DNA from: Chara braunii
Lineage: Eukaryota > Streptophyta > Charophyceae > Charales > Characeae
DNA: 64,000 nucleotides
Direction: 5' to 3'
Assembly: GCA_003427395.1 (NCBI GenBank)
Contig: BFEA01000505.1
Coordinates: forward strand, 622,197 to 686,196
A program made the position numbers and the translations under genes. The notes below the pieces were generated by a model. The model did no database searches and was not told the DNA's origin. It worked only from the letters and a program-made list of their open reading frames with translations. Shown piece by piece: positions 23,937 to 33,662 of this stretch (the stretch's first letter is position 1; the number at the start of each line of letters is the position of its first letter).

Positions 23937-25090
23937 GTTGTGGTCAGCGTTGTCACGCGGGGATCCCCGGGGCCTAAGCCGGGGTAGGGGTTTCAACCTC
24001 GGAACCCCGCCGCGGGGCTACCCGACCCCCGCCCCCGCAAAAACAACCCCGGCCCTGCCCCAACCCCGCCACCCCCGCTCCCAGCNNNNNNNNNNNNNNN
24101 NNNNNNNNNNNNNNNNNNNNNNNNNNNNNNNNNNNNNNNNNNNNNNNNNNNNNNNNNNNNNNNNNNNNNNNNNNNNNNNNNNNNNNNNNNNNNNNNNNNN
24201 NNNNNNNNNNNNNNNNNNNNNNNNNNNNNNNNNNNNNNNNNNNNNNNNNNNNNNNNNNNNNNNNNNNNNNNNNNNNNNNNNNNNNNNNNNNNNNNNNNNN
24301 NNNNNNNNNNNNNNNNNNNNNNNNNNNNNNNNNNNNNNNNNNNNNNNNNNNNNNNNNNNNNNNNNNNNNNNNNNNNNNNNNNNNNNNNNNNNNNNNNNNN
24401 NNNNNNNNNNNNNNNNNNNNNNNNNNNNNNNNNNNNNNNNNNNNNNNNNNNNNNNNNNNNNNNNNNNNNNNNNNNNNNNNNNNNNNNNNNNNNNNNNNNN
24501 NNNNNNNNNNNNNNNNNNNNNNNNNNNNNNNNNNNNNNNNNNNNNNNNNNNNNNNNNNNNNNNNNNNNNNNNNNNNNNNNNNNNNNNNNNNNNNNNNNNN
24601 NNNNNNNNNNNNNNNNNNNNNNNNNNNNNNNNNNNNNNNNNNNNNNNNNNNNNNNNNNNNNNNNNNNNNNNNNNNNNNNNNNNNNNNNNNNNNNNNNNNN
24701 NNNNNNNNNNNNNNNNNNNNNNNNNNNNNNNNNNNNNNNNNNNNNNNNNNNNNNNNNNNNNNNNNNNNNNNNNNNNNNNNNNNNNNNNNNNNNNNNNNNN
24801 NNNNNNNNNNNNNNNNNNNNNNNNNNNNNNNNNNNNNNNNNNNNNNNNNNNNNNNNNNNNNNNNNNNNNNNNNNNNNNNNNNNNNNNNNNNNNNNGGCAT
24901 AAAACCCCATTTTTGGGGTTTAGCCCATGTGGTGCGCGCTTTCGCTGCGCACCCCCCACTATTTTTTTTTATTTTTTTTTTATTTTTTTTTTGCGGGGGG
25001 GTCTGGAGCCGGGGTTGGGGGTGCCCACCCCCGGAACCTCGGAACCCCGCCGGGGCCCCGGGGCTGGGGCTCGACAACCCTGGCTGTGGT
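23937..25090. mobile_element. Nested GC-rich hAT-like TIR element with 8-bp target duplication
   Basis: The element is 23945-25082. Its ends read CAGCGTTGTC (left) and, reverse-complemented, CAGGGTTGTC (right), and both reach CCCCGGGGCC at about the same depth. Flanks are GTTGTGGT (23937-23944) and GCTGTGGT (25083-25090), an 8-bp duplication with one mismatch. An 8-bp duplication with CAGGG-type ends is typical of hAT elements. The interior is extremely GC-rich except for a T-run block at 24960-24992, and most of it is an assembly gap, so I cannot say whether it encodes a transposase. Confidence 0.75.
24086..24895. other. Assembly gap (810 N)
   Basis: Undetermined bases inside the GC-rich nested element; the flanking sequence suggests high GC and repeats stopped the assembly. 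Single N also occur at 53872, 54034, 56685 and 60074. Confidence 0.99.
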
Positions 25091-26054
25091 CATGAAATTA
25101 TCTTCTAGCCCGTAGGCTATCTGTCTAGTCCTGGCTGCCAAAAGCTCCTCTCGTGACATACTATCCACCTAGTCAACTCTAATCCAACTGTCTACATGAA
25201 ATTCTATGGGCAGAGGGCAGTGCCTCCCAAACCATAGAGTGTAAGGTGGGTATCCTGTGCTGGCTCGAACCGTGATATTATCTGCCCAAATGGCATACCG
25301 AAAATATTTTGGCCATTCACTATCTCTTCCTCCACACCACTTGGACAGTGATGCTATCAAGGATTGATGACCTTGTTCTCCACCAGAAACTCCGCTCCTC
25401 TATCTATCACAATCTTACTGACGCATCCGTATCTGGACAGATACTCCAGAACAAAGTTCTTCACTTCTTTGGCCACCTTCGTTCTGATAGGCTTGCCGTC
25501 GACAAACCCAGTGAAATCGTCTCTGATGTTCATTACATAATTCATATTCTCGACACCCTTCGACATCTTTACCACGTCAATATGTACTTTCTCGCCTGGT
25601 CTAACAGGATACGAAGGATGAAGCGGTTCCCTGTACCAGACAAGGGACCTCTTTTGACACTCCTCATACGTGACACAATACTTTTCGACGTCTTTATACT
25701 GTCCTTTCCACCAGTATAATCGGCGGACCTTCTCATATGTCCCTTTTACTCCTCTATGTCCGCTAACCACACCATCATGTAGCTCTGCTACTATGGACTG
25801 CTTCTCCTCCGTATCACAGATCACTCACAGAGGCATTCCTGATCTCGTGGGCCTGCGGCACAAATGGCTAGATCTAAAGCAATACTGTGCCGCCTGTCTC
25901 CTAACCTCCGGATTGGATTTTCATCTCCTGACAGATGCAGTCTTATAGTCCGGTACTTCCCTTCATAGAGGTTAACTAGGAAGCGATCAGCCCGTCTAGG
26001 CTCAGTCATGGTCAGGGCAGCTGCCGCTATGGGACGCTCCGCCTCAATCGGAAT

Positions 26055-26335
26055 TCATGAGAGCCCATCAACGACCGCATTCTTCGTTCCCGAGATTCTC
26101 TCTACAGTATAATCATAGAGTCTGATCCAGATCAGCCATCGTGCAATCGTAGGATCCAACAGACTGAAGTCCTTCTGTAAAACTAACGCTACAGTCGTAG
26201 GGTCTACCCGAAGAACGAATCGTCTTCCGTATATGTAATGCCTAAAGGCGTTTAAACATCGTAGAACAACTAACACCTCCTTCTTAAATTGACTGCAGTT
26301 GCGTTCAACGGTGTGGAGCGTACGACTCTCGAATC
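26055..26335 (-). pseudogene. RNase H domain of the giant element's Pol
   Basis: Degrades the RNA strand of the RNA-DNA hybrid. The minus strand encodes FRHYIYGRRFVLRVDPTTVA, where the usual catalytic TDH/TDN reads VDP, followed by ISGTKNAVVDGLS, the conserved N-x-V-x-D-x-LS end of Ty3 RNase H. The N-terminal part (IVSTDVGHVLLEG, about 26420) is fused to the RT region. Frameshifts near 26280-26335 separate the two. Confidence 0.75.
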
Positions 26336-27640
26336 TCAGCGGCCTCTCCTTACCATCGGTGTCCTTTTGAGAAAGCAGCCCTCCAACAGAACATGCCCAA
26401 CATCCGTAGACACTATGAATGGCCTGTTGGTCTCATCCTCAAAAAATGGTACTCTCAGGATTCCTCCTCCTTCTTTAAAATTTTCCTTGAGGGTCTGTAC
26501 CGCAAGCTCCTGAGGAGTATCCCTGTAAAATCGCTTCGTCTTCCTAAGGAGAGTTCGCAAAGGCTCTGCCTTCTCGACATATCCACGTATGAAAATCCTC
26601 CAGTAGCCTACAACACCTAGGAATTGGCGGACTTTGGTAGCGCTATGCAATGGAGTTGGTCAGTTCAAGAGTTTATCTAACTTTGCCGGATCCGCTCGGC
26701 GACCTCTCGAATCACATATGAACCCCAAAATCTTAATCGTCGAGACTGCCCACCGACTCTTAGTCCCGCTGACTATCATGTTAGCTTCATCTAGTTGTTC
26801 TAGAACCGTGTAGATGCCTGTTAGGTGCTGCTCTACGAATCTCTTGACACCAGGAGCAACCTCCGTCTTATCTTTTAATACAGACCCTTTTATCGGAAAG
26901 TCGTCCGGAAAGACTTCAACTTTATCAGGAATGAAGTCCTTTAGAACAACTACCCTAGCTCTCTGGAAAACCGCGACTCCATTGGTCCATCCTATGGGCA
27001 CGACCATCATCTGCACTAGGCCGAGCGGCATGTGCATGACCGTGAGATGTCTATCCCTAGGATCTAGGTCTCATCATAGCCTGGACATAGATCGCAGACA
27101 GAGCAAATAGATCTGCCCGCCACTCCTTCCGCTAACAGATCAGCGTGCGGTATGGAGCCCACGTCTCGAATTGTAACTGCATTAACCTTCTGAAAGTCCT
27201 GAATCCATCGGATCTTCCCATTAGGCTTCCTTAAGAAGAACCTCCTATGCGCTATCAGATGGCTCAGCCACATGCGACGCCATCTTTTCTTTGAGAAAGG
27301 TGATTACTTCCTCCTTCTCTTTCTGAGCAAACTTCCACCCTGCATCATTTCATGGAGTATGCGGGATCGTGTAGACCTAGGACCAATTCTCCCTCTTTCG
27401 CGTCACTAAAAGTTATGGCCTTGTCGCAGGTCTTAAGTACTTCTAGCACGCACCTCTTCTCTTGTTCGGTCAAGTTTTCATCTTCTATATCCATCTCCGC
27501 TATCCTTTCTTCTGTCAGTCGTTGCGGCTCCTTCTTCTTCCTCTCCTTAATCTTCCTAGCGATCTCTTCCTCAGATACCTCATCTAGCGCGGGTCGCTCT
27601 CGAGCTACAGCCGCCGGCTTGACTTTCTGAGCTACTGTCT
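26336..27640 (-). pseudogene. pol: Reverse transcriptase of the giant element (degenerate)
   Basis: Order on the minus strand: a charged linker (about 27400-27640, reading EEEIARKIKERKKKEPQRL in one frame), FFLRKPNGKIRWIQDFQKVN (27200), SVCDLCPGYDE (about 27080, the first catalytic Asp block), MHMPLGLVQ and the A-x-FQR block (about 26960), VEVFPDDFPIKG (about 26905), LGFICDSRGRRADPAKLDKL (about 26690), and VVGYWRIFIRGYVEKAEPL (26600). Pro sits at the second position of the catalytic F-x-DD box where a hydrophobic residue is normal. Frame breaks occur at about 27060, 26655 and 27290. The motif set is clearly Ty3-type. Confidence 0.85.
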
Positions 27641-28369
27641 TGTGCTTCTTTGGTCGCCTCCCATAGCGGGCTGCATCCTTAAAAAAGACACAAAAATTAC
27701 GCCTCCAAATTCCTCATCTTCAGCCTTAGGATATGAGTTTTCTCCCACAAGAACCCGATTGCCTAAGTCCTCAACCTCCACTATCCGTCCTTCTTCTTTT
27801 GTAAGCAACGGCCCATACTTCTTTTCACGATAGTGCAACGAGCGACTTGCGAGCGTGACCGCCTTGCGGCCACCTGCTGCTAGGGCCGCTCTGTTCCTCG
27901 GATCTCGAGGTTCGACTGTCTCTATCATGATCCGTCCACCATCTGGACGCTTTATAGAAAGCATCTGACTTTCGTCCGGTCGCTCTATTGTTATTACATG
28001 GACATGGCTCAACCACGTCCGCCCTAATAGCAACTCTGTACTGCAGTCCCTGACTGCGAAAACATACATCTTCACGCGCAACCCTTTGACCTCAATGATC
28101 ACCTTGTGGAAGACCCCGGAGATCTTCTGCTTCCTTCCATCGGCTGTCTCTATCTCGAACAGGTAAGACCTGTCGTGATCCAGCCCTAAATGCACAACGA
28201 GCTTCTTATCTATGATGACAGCTTCGCTGCCATTATCAATCGCCGCATGAAGGACTACCTCGTCATTGAGAATTGTCTCCACTGTTCCACTCCTTAGAAT
28301 GTAAAACTTGTCAGGAGGCACGCCTGTCGTTGCGCGTTCTGCTTTAGCGCACACTCCTGATACTGCCAC
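27632..28369 (-). CDS. Retropepsin domain of the giant element
   Basis: The minus-strand frame stays open for 245 codons. AAIDNGSEAVII, about 45 residues in, is the catalytic loop with D-N-G-S instead of the commoner D-S/T-G-A/S; STELLLGRTWLSHV, about 110 residues in, is the second retropepsin motif (ELLLG-x-x-W). It would cleave the Gag-Pol precursor as a dimer. The C-terminal 120 residues are charged and lead to RT. The open frame is remarkable given the stops in neighbouring domains. It lies just downstream of gag on the same strand. Confidence 0.8.
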   Translation of the reverse strand: MAVSGVCAKAERATTGVPPDKFYILRSGTVETILNDEVVLHAAIDNGSEAVIIDKKLVVHLGLDHDRSYLFEIETADGRKQKISGVFHKVIIEVKGLRVKMYVFAVRDCSTELLLGRTWLSHVHVITIERPDESQMLSIKRPDGGRIMIETVEPRDPRNRAALAAGGRKAVTLASRSLHYREKKYGPLLTKEEGRIVEVEDLGNRVLVGENSYPKAEDEEFGGVIFVSFLRMQPAMGGDQRSTRQ

Positions 28370-28557
28370 GGAGGGTACCTCTGGTTTAGCGCGGGTCTCG
28401 AAGCCGCCAAGTACTCAAGTATCGTGCACTGCATTGGTTGCCTAAGCGCACGCCTGAGAGGCTCCACTGTATCGATATCGTCCAAGGTACTCTTCATAGT
28501 AAACTTTCGGGCCCCTCGCTTGCGCGGCGAAAGTATAACTTCCTATTCTTCAATCCT

Positions 28558-30531
28558 CTACCCATCCTTCTCTGCCATTACGTAATCAGTGTCAGCCTTC
28601 TTAGAGGAAGACGCCCTTGTGGACTTAGTCGCCGCTACCCGTATAGGTGTCGTCGGCGCCCCATCATCAAAAGGCAAACTCAATCTCACACTCTCGCTCC
28701 TTGCCACTTCCTTACCCTTACTTGGTCGTATACACCAGGCTTCAACATTTTCCTTCATCGAAGGGAACATCGATACATCGTCGAGGTTATTTGCCCACTT
28801 GACGTACTTGCGTTCATCAAGTACGACAAGTCCTTCATCTATTGCCCACCTGAGGCCAGGGCAGTCCCTATTCACGTGATCATCTGCCCTGCAATAGATA
28901 CAAGAGTTCCTGGGAGTAGGGGGTCGCTCTCCCATGCTCCTAATAGCTGGCCCTCTTGTGGGTCTGACGTCTTGGGTAGACGGTCCCGGGGACTTGGGAT
29001 AGTTCAGAGATTTTGGATATCCAGGCGATGCAGGATATCCTCCCCAGTCATACTGGCCGCGTGGTTCTTCCCGGCGAGCTCCACCTTGCTCTGTTCTCTC
29101 GTATCCACCATGATACCCATCACGGCGATCCCTGTCTGATTCCCATCTGCCGCGGGAGTCCTCTCTGTCCCTGGAATTGAAATTGCATGGGCTCCGTTAC
29201 CCGTCTCCATATTTGGGACTGCGCGGATACCGCTCCAACTTTCCTCCTCGACTAAAAGAGTCTACTCCCCGATACCCGTTACGTCGGCGGTCTCTATCTA
29301 TGTCGTCATCTCTACGTCGCCAGGCATCATCGTCCCTCTCCCTTGCACGGTAGTCCGCCAACAAGCGAGGGTTCCTATCCTCGATGCTCCTCCACTGGTT
29401 GGTGTTCCTACGGTCCCATCGCAACAAATAGGGGGACCCCGACTTGTCCCGATAAGTAGTTGCTCCCGCCTTAGTCTCAATATTGGCCATCTGTCTGGCC
29501 ATTCCCTTCATCATTTCTCTCATCTCTCTCACCTCGTCTATCACCGTCTCACTGTCCCTCGGTCGTTGCGGTCTGTCTCTGTCCATCAAATATCACCACT
29601 CTGCCCATGGCTGATCGTTAAAATCTGGACACCTATCAGTCTCGTATTCTCGATAGAGGGAAAAGTCCCGACGCTGCATTCCCGTTCAGAGTAAATCCTT
29701 GTAGTCATCGGCTTCAGCCTTCATTACCAACTGGAGTAGCGTGGCAAAGTCTAACTTATCATGAGACATTTCTCTCAGTACTCCCTTCTGCTTCCCTTTG
29801 GGTAATCGACCGAGGAAGATCGTGCATCTCTCGACCTCCGGCAACTTCCCTTTTGCAATAAGGGCATCAGATACCTTCTATAATCGCTTCCCGAAAGCCC
29901 GAACACTCTCGTCCTCACCCTGAGTCAACTGCTCCAAGTCTTGGATTGAATACTTAACGTCCTCTACTTTGAAGAGCTCGTAGAGACTGGCCTTATAGGT
30001 AGCCCATCGTCTATCTTTCGGTCGGGCTTCTTTGATCTCCGGACCCAAGCTCGGGTCCACGTTAAATATGAAGTTATCTATGATTTCGTCCTCCGACCAT
30101 TGACTGCGGAACGCGTGTAGCTCCCACTTCTCAAGATACTCAGTGATACCGTATCCCTTGAAAATGGGGGGCCTGGTATCTAACTCGGAAGGCTGGTGCA
30201 AGATGGTGAACTTGTCTCTCCTCTCATATGGTAGGGAGAACGACTCGCATGGGCAGTGCAACCCTTTCTCTGTCTCTCCAAAGTTGCTCTCTGATATACT
30301 GGTCCCTCCAGTCATCCCTTCCTCGGTCACCTCTATCATCTCTTCGTTCATATGGGGGGAACGTCGAACAGTCGACTCTCGCCGCCGAAAACTCGGAGGT
30401 TCAGTTCGGCTCTCTATCCGCACCACCATAGGGGCCTTGTTTGGCTCTGTGATGACCGGACAGGCCATTACCTCCAGCTCAGCGGTCTGTTGTTCCTCAT
30501 CTGGATGTGGTCTCATCGTGTCAGACTCCAT
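28558..30531 (-). pseudogene. gag: Gag of the giant element with CCHC knuckle (several stops)
   Basis: One minus-strand frame from an ATG at 30531 runs to 28558, interrupted by a TAG at about 29878, TGAs near 29687 and 29600, and a TAA at about 29197. The first 110 residues are hydrophilic; the capsid-like part contains PPIFKGYGITEYLEKWE and EVERCTIFLGRLPKGKQKG; an RD/RE-rich basic stretch follows (29200-29590); then the knuckle CIYCRADDHVNRDC (about 28860-28905, C-X2-C-X4-H-X4-C). Gag packages element RNA into particles. That the same frame resumes after every stop shows point decay, not scrambling. Confidence 0.85.
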
Positions 30532-30597
30532 ATACTTTACTCCACTCTCTGGCTTGAGCCTGTATCGGGGTCTACTGTCCTCACCCTGTGAACAGGC

Positions 30598-30676
30598 AGC
30601 TCGGACCTAATGTCAGAACCGGGAGCCCGGACTTAATGTCAGAACTTGGCAGCCCGGACCTAGTGTCAGAACCAGT
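30598..30676. repeat. Three tandem 26-27-bp units just upstream of gag
   Basis: Units 30598-30623, 30624-30650 and 30651-30676 share AGC-CGGAC-TA-TGTCAGAAC. They lie about 70 bases 5' of the gag ATG in sense direction, between the accessory ORF array and gag, where a translation-reinitiation or splice element could sit. Function unknown. Confidence 0.7.
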
Positions 30677-30800
30677 CCTGTCGATCTCTAAATGTCAAAA
30701 TCTAACTCTCGACTGCCCTCAATATCACTATCACTCTCCCAGTCTCATCACGGATCTCGTGTGTTCCTTCTACATCTAGTACCCCAGTGTCAAGAAAAAG

Positions 30801-31031
30801 TCATCCGCCTTGACCTTCTATGCAAGCAGCACCTCTCCTGACCTCTAACACCCCTGTCTCAGGGCACCTGACTCTCCTACAAATCGCACTCTCTATCGCA
30901 CGCAACTTATCACGAGTACAATCTCGCAATCGCACTCGTAAATTGATAGTTGTCCTTCTCCTCATATCGCTCAACCCTTGGCGCACTGCACCAGCTCTTG
31001 CTAACGCATACTCACTGCCTCTTGCCATCAA
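30801..31031 (-). CDS. Accessory ORF 11 (family D-like), small unknown protein
   Basis: A 76-codon frame, the last of the array before gag. Its middle (INLRVRLRDCTRDKLRAI) aligns loosely with the family D members at 33340 and 32908 (beta-strand-like hydrophobic run, acidic turn, then a helix). It overlaps the end of accessory ORF 10 by 20 bases in another frame. No known domain. Confidence 0.4.
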   Translation of the reverse strand: MMARGSEYALARAGAVRQGLSDMRRRTTINLRVRLRDCTRDKLRAIESAICRRVRCPETGVLEVRRGAACIEGQGG

Positions 31032-31506
31032 ACACCTGATGCCTTAAGGCGAGTTCAACCACAGTGCCGATGTTCCTCTTCTGCGCAATCTGACTTGGAG
31101 TTGGGGGCTTAGGAAGCCCTCCAAAAATCGTTATCTGCGTGCTCCAGTTAACGGTTTTCCCTAGCAATAGTAATCTATCTCTTTCGGTTTCTTCAATCTC
31201 TTCAGCGCGCTCCCAACATCGAGCGTACACAAGATCTACTCCTCTCTCCGAAGGTAGGTAAATCCTCACATCATATACGTCTAAATGGATAAACCTAGCA
31301 GTCATGACATATAGACGTATCTCCTCCCATCCGCTATCCACTAACTCGTATCTCTCTACCTCATACTGAATCGCTTGTCTCCTCCCTTTCGAACTCAAAA
31401 GTTCACAGATAGTCTCTAGTTTCTCCGTGGATGGTCTGTGTCCAGCAATAAACCTCTCTCTTCTCGATTGCAATTCGCAATCAGAGATAATTCTTCCTTC
31501 ACTCAT
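31012..31506 (-). CDS. Accessory ORF 10 (family A), unknown protein, intact frame
   Basis: 164 codons from an ATG at 31506, no internal stop. Landmarks shared with ORF 9: a start with RRxxF; YEVERYE; FIHLDVYDVRIYLPSERG; ARCWERAEE; then LGKTVNW, ITIFGGLPKPPTP and VVELALRH. It has no transmembrane or signal segment; alternating hydrophobic residues suggest a compact alpha/beta domain. It lies upstream of gag in the position where Ogre-type giants carry their ORF1. Function unknown. Intactness plus a clear paralogue next door argues that it was selected as protein. Confidence 0.65.
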   Translation of the reverse strand: MSEGRIISDCELQSRRERFIAGHRPSTEKLETICELLSSKGRRQAIQYEVERYELVDSGWEEIRLYVMTARFIHLDVYDVRIYLPSERGVDLVYARCWERAEEIEETERDRLLLLGKTVNWSTQITIFGGLPKPPTPSQIAQKRNIGTVVELALRHQVFDGKRQ

Positions 31507-31549
31507 ACCTTCATCCTATTCGTTCTTCATCGTCTTCATGGGCTTACCC

Positions 31550-32014
31550 CTCGTCCTGACTGCCCTGACGAAGTCTACTATCGGCTCTCATTCATTCTGC
31601 TCCAGTCCTCTATACGGGATCGGCGGCCTAGGCATGCCGTCAAAAATCGAAATATCGTCGCAGACCTCGACAGTTTTTTCCCAAGTCCTCTAATCTCTTT
31701 CTCTCTTCCCTCAGCTTCCACGCGGCTATCCTCCAACACCTCGTGTAGACACAGAACTCCTCGCGCTCTCTAGGTAAATATATACCTACGTGATATATTC
31801 CGAAGTCGGGAAAGTATACGCTCATTATATAAAACTGATTCCTATCCCGACCGTTGTTTGCCTCCTGATACTTCACCACCTCGTAGGAAAAAAATTTCCG
31901 TCGGCTAATAGTGCAAAAATCTTGAAGGACTTTCTCGTGCTCAAGTCTACTCGGTCCACTCCATGCTGAAAACTTATGTCTCCTTCGCACTAACTCTGCC
32001 TCCACTAGTGGCAT
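31550..32014 (-). pseudogene. Accessory ORF 9 (family A), unknown protein, frameshifted end
   Basis: A 124-codon frame (31640-32014) with FFSYEVVKYQ, FGIYHVGIYLPRERE, YTRCWRIAAW and LEDLGKN, then a one-base shift. In the next frame ISIFDGMPRPPIP continues down to about 31550, matching ORF 10's ITIFGGLPKPPTP, and a TGA follows near 31600. The match on both sides of the break shows that ORFs 9 and 10 arose by duplication of one 160-residue domain and that 9 has since decayed. Confidence 0.6.
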
Positions 32015-32038
32015 CTCTCGTCTGTCTCCATGAACCCC

Positions 32039-32392
32039 CTAACATTCCATCGCGATTAACGCTAAAGCCAACGGGACTCTATCCGTAGAATCCTCTAAGA
32101 ATTCGTAGAACGTCTCGAAGTCGTCTATATCCCCAAAATTTTCAATATCTTCTAAAGTCTTAAGGTACTCGCTCCAGTATCGGTTGTGCGCTTTGAACAT
32201 TCTGGTAACAGAGCTTTCTACTATGATCTTTGCTAGATCTTCAACCACATCCGCCTCACTTTTTAGGAGTTTCTCAACCTCTCTAGGGGTCTCGCGCCAC
32301 GCCCTACTCAAGGGCCGCTCATCGAAGGGAGACACGCACAGCAAGTAGTTAATCAGACACGCGCTTTCCTCTCCTACCCAGAGTCCGGTCAC
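32039..32392 (-). CDS. Accessory ORF 8, acidic helical unknown protein
   Basis: 117 codons, rich in Glu, Asp, Leu and Phe, mostly predicted helix, ending ALIAMEC. No known domain and no paralogue recognised in the array. It is 25 bases upstream of ORF 9, same strand. Confidence 0.4.
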   Translation of the reverse strand: MTGLWVGEESACLINYLLCVSPFDERPLSRAWRETPREVEKLLKSEADVVEDLAKIIVESSVTRMFKAHNRYWSEYLKTLEDIENFGDIDDFETFYEFLEDSTDRVPLALALIAMEC

Positions 32393-32563
32393 TCACGTTT
32401 TCTGCACAGCTTGTCGAGTACACTCCGCTGCTTTAATTATACTGAGTTTGTCCAGGTGGACCAATTGTATCACCACACAAGCGACTGGTCTATCCGACCT
32501 CCCTACAATGTGCATAGAATATTTTTCAAAGTTCATCGCCTCCTTTCATTGTCCGACGTCCCT

Positions 32564-32869
32564 TCAACATTTGTCTTTTCTTTCGACGTTACAGCCCGTC
32601 GACTCAAGTGAACCCTCCTGTTCCTCACTACTATGATCTCTCCTCTTGACGCTCTCAAAAAAATCTAGACGCCATCTTCCGAAGAATTCTCTATTCTTTC
32701 TGAAAAGTCTTTCTAATGCCCTCGTCGCTGCTTCTATCCTACGCAGCTCACTCCTATCCTTGTTAGGCCCACAATCTTGAATCTTGATGCCAAACTCCTT
32801 AACTTGTTTAACCACTGATTTTATAATTCGATTTTTGACTCTCTTTTTCCTCTCCTCTAGATCGTCCAT
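32564..32869 (-). CDS. Accessory ORF 7, basic coiled-coil-like unknown protein
   Basis: 101 codons starting MDDLEERKKRVKNRIIKSV, Lys/Arg/Glu-rich and helical, a possible nucleic-acid-binding coiled coil. No family recognised. Confidence 0.4.
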   Translation of the reverse strand: MDDLEERKKRVKNRIIKSVVKQVKEFGIKIQDCGPNKDRSELRRIEAATRALERLFRKNREFFGRWRLDFFESVKRRDHSSEEQEGSLESTGCNVERKDKC

Positions 32870-32907
32870 CCTTTACGGTCCATCTCTTTCTAAACTCGAA
32901 ATACCCA

Positions 32908-33190
32908 TCACATATTACTCTGAGCTTCCAAGGGTATCTCGTCTCGGACCATCTCTAAGCGCATTTTTCCCTTCACGTAGATGATCACCTCATACACCAC
33001 CAAAATATGCATTGTCAACTCTTTTAGTGCTCCTAACCTCTGTTCCCGTATGACGTCCTCTACAAGTTCTTTGAACTCACTGCCCGACAATTCCTCTTCT
33101 ACGCTCACCCTCAGAAAAATATGTAGTGTCTCGTCGTCACAAGCTAAGTGCCTAGAAACAACTCAGGCATACGGAAGTCGTCGGAGAGAA
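32908..33190 (-). pseudogene. Accessory ORF 6 (family D)
   Basis: The open frame extends from about 33170 to 32908 without its own ATG. HIFLRVSVEEELSGSEF then YEVIIYVKGKMRLEM parallel ORF 5's VTVLLRAHIDEDLTEREC and YEVMVWSVDYLRAEL at equal spacing. The ATG-containing N-terminus seems lost to a frame break near 33150. Confidence 0.5.
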
Positions 33191-33339
33191 GGCAGCCGGC
33201 TCGTCACACTCCCATGAGTACTCGGGGATTCCTATCATTTACACTCCTCCAGGAGTCGGACCCTCTGCGATCACCAGAGCGAGTACGAAGCTCGGGGTCT
33301 ATATCGATATACTGGTAGCTCGCGCTCTTTCATGACAAG

Positions 33340-33621
33340 TTAACTTGACTCATATCCTACTCTTACCGTGTCGTCAAAGGACAATTCCGCGCGTAGGTAG
33401 TCGACCGACCATACCATCACTTCGTACGTTATCTTGGTCTGGAAAGTCACGCATGTGAGGACTCCTGGTCTGTACTCCCGAATGAATTCTCTGACTTGTA
33501 GAAAACACTCGCGCTCTGTCAGGTCCTCGTCTATGTGTGCTCTGAGTAAGACAGTCACCGTGAAACCTCCGTTCTCTAATTGTTTGCTTACATTGATCCC
33601 TGTAGCCGTCTGACCTGGCAT
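33340..33621 (-). CDS. Accessory ORF 5 (family D), unknown small protein
   Basis: 93 codons from an ATG (MPGQTATGINVS), intact. A hydrophobic strand (TVTVLLRAHI), an acidic turn (DEDLTE), a helix, a second strand (VLTCVTFQTKITYEVMVWS) and an acidic end. The pattern is shared with ORFs 6 and 11 and more weakly with the C-terminal half of ORF 4. No known domain. Confidence 0.5.
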   Translation of the reverse strand: MPGQTATGINVSKQLENGGFTVTVLLRAHIDEDLTERECFLQVREFIREYRPGVLTCVTFQTKITYEVMVWSVDYLRAELSFDDTVRVGYESS

Positions 33622-33662
33622 GTCTCCTATTGTTGGTCCTCAGACAGATACCTTAAGTCCTC

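Larger units (their letters stand above)
23498..26009 (-). pseudogene. Integrase of the giant element, split by a TIR element
   Basis: Integrase inserts the element cDNA into the genome. Minus-strand order: an H-H-C-C zinc region with VSGHRGVKGTYEKVRRLYWWK and YCVTYEECQ (about 25680-25780); catalytic-core text VHIDVVKM and IVIDRGAEF (first and second Asp, about 25590 and 25420); ASTGYPPYTLWFGRHCPLP (about 25250); then, after the nested 1.14-kb insertion, GVGDMVLLYDAALERTW and NRWMGPYRVVD, the GPY/F C-terminal module (about 23765-23860). A Lys/Arg-rich tail follows to 23498. Stops occur near 23750, 23715, 25168, 25357 and 25820. The frame is in the same phase on both sides of the insertion once one target copy is discounted, so the insert entered coding DNA. 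The third catalytic residue (Glu) was not located with confidence. Confidence 0.85.

Noticed and set aside
23938-25095. Very long frames on both strands across the gap
   Set aside because: They are almost entirely undetermined residues from the 810-base N run; the real sequence at the ends is TIR-element DNA.
27352-27630. Ser/Phe-rich plus-strand frame
   Set aside because: It is the antisense shadow of the charged protease-RT linker on the minus strand.
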